A program made the translations under genes and the position numbers. A DNA stretch of 64,000 nucleotides, from contig CAZUXY010000021.1 in assembly GCA_964624235.1 (NCBI GenBank), forward strand, positions 1 through 64,000, read 5' to 3'. Under the pieces are notes generated by a model. The model had not been told where the DNA came from and made no database searches. It saw nothing but the letters and a program-made list of their open reading frames with translations. This document shows positions 58,820-64,000 of this stretch, piece by piece (positions within the stretch are counted from its first letter, which is position 1; the number at the start of each line of letters is the position of its first letter). This DNA is from CAZUXY01 sp964624235 (GTDB lineage: Bacteria > Spirochaetota > UBA4802 > UBA5368).

Positions 58820-60298
58820 ATGCCCGACAAGAGCCAGGAAAGGATTTTTTATCCATCATCGATCGCCGTCGTGGGAGCCACCGAAAACAAATTCAAATGG
58901 GGCTCCTATATACTCACCAATATCGTGGATGGAGGGTTTACGGGCCCGGTATATCCGGTGACGCGGGGTAAGGCGACCGTCTACGGAATCAAAGCATACG
59001 GCTCCCTGCGTGATATCGAGGGCGACGTGGATCTGGTGTTCATCACCACCCCGGCCGTTACGGTGATGGAGGTGCTGAAAGACTGTACCGCGAAGAAAGT
59101 CGCCCACGCGGTCATGATAACCTCGGGATTCAGTGAAACAGGGGCCGGGGGAAAACAGCTTGAAAAAGAAATGGTGGAATACTGCCGCACCAGCGGCATA
59201 AAGGTCGTGGGGCCCAACACCATGGGCATTATCAACACTGCCGTCAGTCTGTACGCCACGGGCACCCATGTGCGGCCGAAAAAAGGGGCCATCTCGATTA
59301 TCGCCCAGAGCGGCAACGTAGGTAACCAGATCATGGAATGGGCTGAACAGCAGGACATCGGCATCGGGAAGTTCATCGGTTCGGGAAACGAGGGAGTACT
59401 TCGATGCGAGGATTACCTGGAGTATCTTCACCACGACGATGACACCTCGGTCATTCTGGTATACCTGGAGGGCATCGACGACGGCAGGCGTTTCATGGAG
59501 ATAGCCCGGAAGACCACTACCGGGAAACCGGTGATCATACTGAAATCCGGGAGGACCGAGGCGGGCGGGCGCGCCGCCCAGTCCCATACCGGCGCCATGG
59601 CCGGCTCGTACAGGATATATGAAAGCGCGCTCAGGCAATGCGGCGTGGTAGTCGCCCAGAACCCGACCGACCTGCTCTACATCTCGTCCGCCTTCGACAG
59701 TCTCCCGATCCCGGCGGGGAACCGTGTGGGCGTGGTCACCCTGGGGGGCGGATGGGGGGTCATCACCGCCGATGAATGCGAGGAGCGGGGCCTCACCCTG
59801 CCGCCGCTGCCGAAAGATGTGTATGATAAAATGGATGCGCTGTTGCCGCCTTTCTGGAGCAAGGGGAACCCGGTGGACCTGGTGGGACAGCCCGACCGCA
59901 ATATATTTCTGGAATCCACCATCGCCATGGCGGAAAGCGACGCCTACGACGCCGTAATCGTACTGGGAGTGGTCGGTTCGGCCAAGTTCCCATTGAGGAT
60001 ACACGAGGCGGCCATGAGAATGGGTTTTTTTACACAGAAAGAAGTGGATGACCTGACGGAATTATTCAACCAGCTCCAGACGAACTTCCTTGACATAATC
60101 ATTGATCTTATGGAGAAATACCACAAGCCGATATACCCTGTGTCGCTAATCTCCTCCCCGGAAGACAAGATGGTATACGCGCGGGAAGGGAAGAAATACA
60201 AGGTGGTGATTCACAAGACGCCCGAGGAGGCGGTTTTCTGCCTGGCGAAACAGTATGAATACTCACGATATCTCAGGAAGATGGAGAGAGCACAATGA
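58820..60298 (+). CDS. ADP-forming acyl-CoA synthetase, alpha-type subunit
   Basis: A 492-residue protein with the order CoA-binding Rossmann domain (SIAVVGATENKFKWGSY, TPAVTVMEVL), succinyl-CoA-ligase-like flavodoxin domains (GPNTMGIINTA, AQSGNVGNQIMEWAEQQDIGIGKFIGSGNE), and the catalytic histidine in SHTGAMAGS. It is the larger subunit of NDP-forming acyl-CoA/acetyl-CoA synthetases, which conserve energy by making ATP from acyl-CoA. The ATP-grasp half is the next gene, with a 4-base overlap. Succinate, acetate and branched-chain acids are candidate substrates. Confidence 0.9.
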   Translation: MPDKSQERIFYPSSIAVVGATENKFKWGSYILTNIVDGGFTGPVYPVTRGKATVYGIKAYGSLRDIEGDVDLVFITTPAVTVMEVLKDCTAKKVAHAVMITSGFSETGAGGKQLEKEMVEYCRTSGIKVVGPNTMGIINTAVSLYATGTHVRPKKGAISIIAQSGNVGNQIMEWAEQQDIGIGKFIGSGNEGVLRCEDYLEYLHHDDDTSVILVYLEGIDDGRRFMEIARKTTTGKPVIILKSGRTEAGGRAAQSHTGAMAGSYRIYESALRQCGVVVAQNPTDLLYISSAFDSLPIPAGNRVGVVTLGGGWGVITADECEERGLTLPPLPKDVYDKMDALLPPFWSKGNPVDLVGQPDRNIFLESTIAMAESDAYDAVIVLGVVGSAKFPLRIHEAAMRMGFFTQKEVDDLTELFNQLQTNFLDIIIDLMEKYHKPIYPVSLISSPEDKMVYAREGKKYKVVIHKTPEEAVFCLAKQYEYSRYLRKMERAQ

Positions 60299-60999
60299 AA
60301 GACATTTTGCATAAAGCGATCGCGAAGGGACAGAAGGCGCTTTCTGAATTCGATTCGAAAAGACTGATCTCCATGGCCGGGGTCCCTGTTTCACGCAACA
60401 AGCTCGCCGTTTCGAAGGATGAAGCGGTTGCTTTTTCCAGGGAACTGGGTTACCCGGTGGTGCTGAAAGGCTGCTCGGATCAGCTGACCCATAAAACCGA
60501 AATGGGAATGGTGAAACTGAAACTTAAAAATGAAGATGATGTGGTTAAGGCCTATAACGAGATTACCGGCAAGGGAGTGGCGCTGGACGGGGTTATCGTG
60601 CAGGAGTGGATCGACGGCGACAACCGGGAATTCGTTATCGGGCTGACCCGTGATCCCCAGTTCGGGCCCTGCGTCATGTTCGGCCTGGGGGGCATCTTTA
60701 CCGAAGTACTGAAGGATGTGAGCTTCAGGGTGGCTCCGCTGAGCGGTTTCGACGCCGAGGAAATGATCGAAGAGATAAAGACCAGTAAAATTCTGGGCGA
60801 ATTCAGGGGGAGTCCGCCCGTAGACCGCAAGGAACTTGCCTCGGCCCTGATCGGTATCGGCAAACTGGGCCTGGAGTACGAGGAGATAGCCGAAATCGAT
60901 ATTAATCCCCTGGTGATACACGGGAACAGACCGGTTGCCGTGGATGCGCTGGTGGTATTGAGAAAACCGGGGATTGATAGCTCGGTTAAAACGGCCTGA
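60295..60999 (+). CDS. ADP-forming acyl-CoA synthetase, ATP-grasp beta-type subunit
   Basis: A 234-residue ATP-grasp domain protein of the acyl-CoA synthetase type (ATP-grasp_5). Motifs: VVLKGCSDQLTHKTEMGMVKL near residue 60, VQEWIDGDNREFVIGLTRDPQFGPCVMFGLGGIFTEV, and EYEEIAEIDINPLVI at the end, which holds the metal-binding acidic residues. It pairs with the preceding alpha-type gene, whose stop it overlaps. In fused family members both halves are one chain; here they are split. A terminator follows 55 bases downstream. Confidence 0.92.
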   Translation: MKDILHKAIAKGQKALSEFDSKRLISMAGVPVSRNKLAVSKDEAVAFSRELGYPVVLKGCSDQLTHKTEMGMVKLKLKNEDDVVKAYNEITGKGVALDGVIVQEWIDGDNREFVIGLTRDPQFGPCVMFGLGGIFTEVLKDVSFRVAPLSGFDAEEMIEEIKTSKILGEFRGSPPVDRKELASALIGIGKLGLEYEEIAEIDINPLVIHGNRPVAVDALVVLRKPGIDSSVKTA

Positions 61000-61053
61000 C
61001 CCCTGATTTATTGTTGATTTAACTACAGGTTCATAATAAAATGAATAGCGCGA

Positions 61054-61078
61054 GGGTGGATATTGTCCACCCGGTTTT
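61054..61078 (+). terminator. Terminator of the acyl-CoA synthetase operon
   Basis: GGGTGGA (61054-61060) pairs with TCCACCC (61066-61072) over a 5-base loop, followed by GGTTTTATT. Confidence 0.75.
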
Positions 61079-61184
61079 ATTGATACATGCGGGATGAATC
61101 GTACTCCGTAAATCACTGTCATATGAACATTCCGGTTTCCTGCAATCCGTGCGCACCTGAAAACGGATAGGTCTGGAGAAAAGA

Positions 61185-62384
61185 ATGAATATAAAGCCTG
61201 TTCATCGTAAAGTCGGTATATTGTTTTCGGGCGGCCCCGCGCCGAGCGCAAATACGGTGATCTCTGCGACCACCCTGAATTTCCTGGACAACAACATTCC
61301 GGTGGTTGGGATTTTCCGCGGGTACGAATTCATACAGGACTTCAATAAGAATTACCCCAAACTGCGCAAGGGGGTGCATTACGAGGAGCTTAACTACGAC
61401 ATTACCCATGTGAGGAATGAAAGGGGCATCTACCTGCGCACCTCCAGGGCAAACCCCGGCCGTAATATCACTACCGTAAAGGACCTGGACGATCCCGAAA
61501 AAAATGTGTTACTGCGTAACATCATCGATGCATTCGAGTATCTGAAAATAGGGGCCCTGATCTCGATAGGAGGCGATGACACGCTGAAGACCGCCAATTT
61601 CCTGTACACGATGGGGTTTCCGATCATCCATATACCCAAGACCATCGATAACGACTACTATGGCATCCCCTGGACTTTCGGATACTGGACGGCGGTGAAC
61701 ACCGCGCAGACCATAATGCTCAATCTCAAGGCGGACGCGCAGGCAACCGACAGTTTCTTCATTGTGGAACTCATGGGCCGCAAGGCCGGATGGATAACCT
61801 ACGCCGCCGGGATTGCCGCCGAAGCGATCATGATGGTCGCGCTGGAAGATGTGGAGGAAGACGTGCTCGATCTGGACGGGCTCGCCGAGAGGATCGCCGA
61901 TACCGTGATCGCAAGGGAAAACAACCGGCGGCCCTACGGTATTATCGCCGTGTCCGAGGGTCTCGCGGACAGGCTGCCCAGAGAACTCAAACCCACGGAA
62001 ACAGACAAGCACGGCAACATCCTTTACCGGGAGGCCAATATCGCCAAGATACTGGCCAACCGGGCAAGGGAAATCTACAAAGAGAGGACCGGCCTGGACG
62101 TCAAGATCATGCCCAAACAGATCGGTTACGAGACACGCACCGCGAGCCCCATCAGTTTTGATGTGGTAATGGGAAGCATGCTGGGTTATGGTGCTTTCAA
62201 GTTTTATCATGATAATCTTTTCGGCGTCATGGTTTCGGTGACCGACAACTTCGACCTGAAAGCGGTTCCCTTCAGCGAACTGGTGGACCCCGTGAACCTG
62301 AAGACCCGGCTCAGGGACGTGCCGAAAGGAAGTGATTTTTATAATTTGAAGGAAACTCTTTCATACCGAAAATCCCTGGAATGA
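61185..62384 (+). CDS. 6-phosphofructokinase, probably pyrophosphate-dependent
   Basis: A 399-residue phosphofructokinase. GGDD at residues 129-132 (instead of GGDG) and PKTIDND at 151-157 are the signatures that mark PPi-dependent enzymes, since the second Asp and the Lys block ATP binding. ELMGRKAGWIT and the YREANIAKI segment are family marks too. The reaction phosphorylates fructose 6-phosphate reversibly with PPi. Length is in the range of the short PPi-type group. An AGAAAAGA ribosome site precedes the ATG. Confidence 0.88.
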   Translation: MNIKPVHRKVGILFSGGPAPSANTVISATTLNFLDNNIPVVGIFRGYEFIQDFNKNYPKLRKGVHYEELNYDITHVRNERGIYLRTSRANPGRNITTVKDLDDPEKNVLLRNIIDAFEYLKIGALISIGGDDTLKTANFLYTMGFPIIHIPKTIDNDYYGIPWTFGYWTAVNTAQTIMLNLKADAQATDSFFIVELMGRKAGWITYAAGIAAEAIMMVALEDVEEDVLDLDGLAERIADTVIARENNRRPYGIIAVSEGLADRLPRELKPTETDKHGNILYREANIAKILANRAREIYKERTGLDVKIMPKQIGYETRTASPISFDVVMGSMLGYGAFKFYHDNLFGVMVSVTDNFDLKAVPFSELVDPVNLKTRLRDVPKGSDFYNLKETLSYRKSLE

Positions 62385-62460
62385 ACCACCGCCCGGGACA
62401 GGACAGAAAGTTCCATATACAGTGCGGCGTAATCGCCGACACCACAATTCAGGAGGAAAA

Positions 62461-62931
62461 ATGAAACGCATACTGAGTAAACTGGTAATTTTTACCGTTT
62501 TCCTGACGTTCATGTCATGCGGAAGCAAACCGAGCGGAGTACTGGAAAAACTTCAGGGCGCCGACTTCGGCGACATGGAACAAATGTCCAGGTATTACAC
62601 CAGAGGGACCATCGCGGCCGTAAAAGAACTCAACGCCGCCGCTCCGCGCAGCGAAAAGGGAGAGGCCTCCGCGGACAAGAAGTTCGCTAAAAACGCCCGC
62701 TGGAAAATCATCGATGAAAAGGTTGAAGGCGACAGGGCTTCGATCAGGATTAAATACACGCGCCATCCCGTGGAAAACATGGTGGGTCTTGAAATCCCCA
62801 TTAATATGAAAAAGGAAGACGGTCTGTGGAAAGTGGATATGGAGAAAGAAATGAAAGAGACGGTCGCCATGATAAATGCCATGAAGAAAAACAGCGGACT
62901 GTTCGACCGGTTGAAAAAACACCTGAAGTAG
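62461..62931 (+). CDS. Small lipoprotein with NTF2/DUF4878-like domain
   Basis: A 156-residue protein. The start is the ATG at 62461 with a strong AGGAGG site 6 bases upstream; the frame opens earlier but without a site. The N-terminus MKRILSKLVIFTVFLTFMSC is a lipoprotein signal with Cys20. The mature part (ARWKIIDEKVEGDRASIRIKY, EDGLWKVDMEKEMKET) matches the cystatin/NTF2-like fold of DUF4878, a family of unknown function. It lies between the phosphofructokinase and amidotransferase genes. Confidence 0.8.
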   Translation: MKRILSKLVIFTVFLTFMSCGSKPSGVLEKLQGADFGDMEQMSRYYTRGTIAAVKELNAAAPRSEKGEASADKKFAKNARWKIIDEKVEGDRASIRIKYTRHPVENMVGLEIPINMKKEDGLWKVDMEKEMKETVAMINAMKKNSGLFDRLKKHLK

Positions 62932-62958
62932 ATGCCTGAATAACCGGATGATCACACA

Positions 62959-63690
62959 GTGAATAAAGCGGACGCTCCGATGGCGGGAATAAGAATACAT
63001 TTTCTCCAGCATGTGGCTTTTGAAGGCCCCGGCAGTATCGGGGAATGGATAAAGGGGAGGGGCCACCAAAGCACGCTTACCAGGCTGTATGAAGATGAAG
63101 CGCTTCCCGAAACCGCATCGCTGGACTGGCTGGTGGTGATGGGCGGACCCATGGGAGTGTACGATGAAGACCGTTTTCCGTGGCTCAAACGGGAAAAGTT
63201 TTTCATAGAAGACTGCATCCACGGGGGAAAACCGGTCATAGGCATATGTCTGGGCGCGCAGTTGATCGCTGCGGTGCTGGGCGCGCGGGTTTACCGTAAT
63301 TCACACAGAGAGATAGGATGGTTCCCCGTAACAGTGACAGGTGATGCACGGCAGAGGCAGCTGTTTCGCGGATTCCCCGACGAGGTTACAGTGTTCCACT
63401 GGCACGGTGACACGTTTGATTTGCCCGCAGGGGCGTTACACTGCGCCGCGAGTAAGGCCTGTGAAAACCAGATGTTTCTTTACGGTACCGGGGTGCTGGG
63501 AATCCAGTTTCATTTCGAGGTCACGGAAAAAGGAATCCGTGATTTGATTACCGCATGCCGCGATGAGATGTCACCGGATACCTATATACAGGATGAATTC
63601 ACTATTCTCGAAAAACTCGCCCCGGTCAGGGAAAACAACCGTTTGATGGAACGCATACTGCAAGGCATTGCGGATCAGACGCCTGAATAA
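62959..63690 (+). CDS. Class I glutamine amidotransferase (GMP-synthase-like GATase1)
   Basis: A 243-residue GATase1-domain protein. Catalytic residues are visible: the cysteine in GICLGAQLIAAVLGA, and the histidine and glutamate in QFHFEVT. The VVMGGPMGVYD oxyanion segment is typical too. There is no attached synthase domain, so it belongs to the stand-alone GuaA-like group, which includes gamma-glutamyl hydrolase-type enzymes. The start is uncertain: GTG 62959 or the in-frame ATG at 62983, which lies closer to the conserved beginning. Confidence 0.85.
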   Translation: MNKADAPMAGIRIHFLQHVAFEGPGSIGEWIKGRGHQSTLTRLYEDEALPETASLDWLVVMGGPMGVYDEDRFPWLKREKFFIEDCIHGGKPVIGICLGAQLIAAVLGARVYRNSHREIGWFPVTVTGDARQRQLFRGFPDEVTVFHWHGDTFDLPAGALHCAASKACENQMFLYGTGVLGIQFHFEVTEKGIRDLITACRDEMSPDTYIQDEFTILEKLAPVRENNRLMERILQGIADQTPE

Positions 63691-63720
63691 ATTTATTTTC
63701 TGCCATGGCAGGAGGGGTTG

Positions 63721-63990
63721 GTGAAATCCGGGGACATATTATCGAAATTGCGCAGATCTGCGTCAAAAGAAACTGTTGCAAAGGACAAAGACGTACCGCC
63801 CGGAGAACAGGCGGGGAAAGGGGCGGACGTAACAGGGAAGACCGCGGAAAAGGATACCTTACCTTTAAAAGATTCATTTCGGGCACTGATCTCAGCTCAG
63901 AGCGGCGAAGTGCGTGAAATGTTCAACTACGTTATCCAACCCGAAGAACGGACCCTGAAAATTTATCTTGACCTCCGCTTCTGTAAATAA
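63721..63990 (+). CDS. Small charged protein, unknown function
   Basis: A protein of about 89 residues, starting at GTG 63721 with an AGGAGG site 5 bases upstream. It is charged and low-complexity in the middle (KDKDVPPGEQAGKGADVTGKTAEKD), ending in an ordered stretch (FNYVIQPEERTLKIYLDLRFCK). No transmembrane segment or known motif. The stop is at 63988-63990, so the gene is complete within the window. Confidence 0.55.
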   Translation: MKSGDILSKLRRSASKETVAKDKDVPPGEQAGKGADVTGKTAEKDTLPLKDSFRALISAQSGEVREMFNYVIQPEERTLKIYLDLRFCK

Positions 63991-64000
63991 ACACGGCAGG

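Noticed and set aside
1..64000. CRISPR arrays, rRNA operons, prophage or insertion sequences
   Set aside because: No regularly spaced repeats, rRNA motifs, integrase or transposase coding regions were seen.

Overview
The window looks like a chromosomal contig from a spirochaete, probably a metagenome-assembled genome because two 10-N scaffold gaps interrupt one gene (23716-23725 and 24790-24799). The best lineage markers are a tandem pair of FlaA-type flagellar sheath proteins (4866-6507) and a 903-residue GreA with a long helical-repeat N-terminus, the form known from Borrelia and Treponema. It resembles the Leptospira side of the phylum (paired FlaA genes), but genus cannot be fixed from sequence alone. 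There is no rRNA operon, CRISPR array, prophage or insertion sequence. The right part (about 39-63 kb) is visibly richer in G+C than the left part; AT-rich intergenic pockets lie at 18.6-19.2 kb and 54.5-55.2 kb.

Layout. 0-4.4 kb: end of a membrane protein, a PLP-dependent deaminase/desulfhydrase, thiol peroxidase, an SRAP (YedK) protein, an outer-membrane barrel and a periplasmic thioredoxin-like protein. 4.4-11 kb: the FlaA pair, greA-lysA (overlapping) and tRNA-Leu(CAG) with its own promoter and terminator. 11.0-12.7 kb (minus strand): a thioredoxin-reductase-like flavoprotein followed by a two-domain protein disulfide oxidoreductase whose C-terminal redox motif begins with an in-frame UGA, with a SECIS-like hairpin just downstream. 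I read this as a selenoprotein, and the pair as a split AhpF-like electron-transfer module. 13-17.8 kb: a translationally coupled three-gene glutamate synthase in which domain 3, the GltD reductase and a ferredoxin domain are fused. 17.8-28.7 kb: regulators, envelope proteins, hydrolases and a gapped glycosyltransferase.

28.9-36.2 kb: the classic rpsB-tsf-pyrH-frr-uppS-cdsA-dxr-rseP operon, joining translation, nucleotide, isoprenoid and lipid synthesis and regulated proteolysis. 36.2-47 kb: a hybrid sensor kinase, an AidB-like acyl-CoA dehydrogenase, a Crp/Fnr regulator divergent from an aminotransferase/SCP2-like/amino-acid permease group, and an OPT transporter. 47.2-51.9 kb: ispG-GH1-FGE-like genes packed head to tail, facing pdxS-pdxT. 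52-64 kb: a TetR regulator with a palindrome over its promoter, a TIGR01777 protein, a free-standing LeuA regulatory domain, exonuclease III, a TIM-barrel isomerase-galE-NTPase group, both subunits of an ADP-forming acyl-CoA synthetase, PPi-type phosphofructokinase, a lipoprotein and a class I amidotransferase.

Metabolically the window suggests an energy-thrifty, possibly anaerobic or microaerophilic heterotroph: PPi-type phosphofructokinase, ADP-forming acyl-CoA synthetase, ferredoxin-type glutamate synthase, thiol/selenol peroxide defence and the MEP isoprenoid pathway (dxr, ispG). The most interesting locus is the putative selenocysteine-containing disulfide oxidoreductase at 11047-11688, which ordinary gene calling would split in two.
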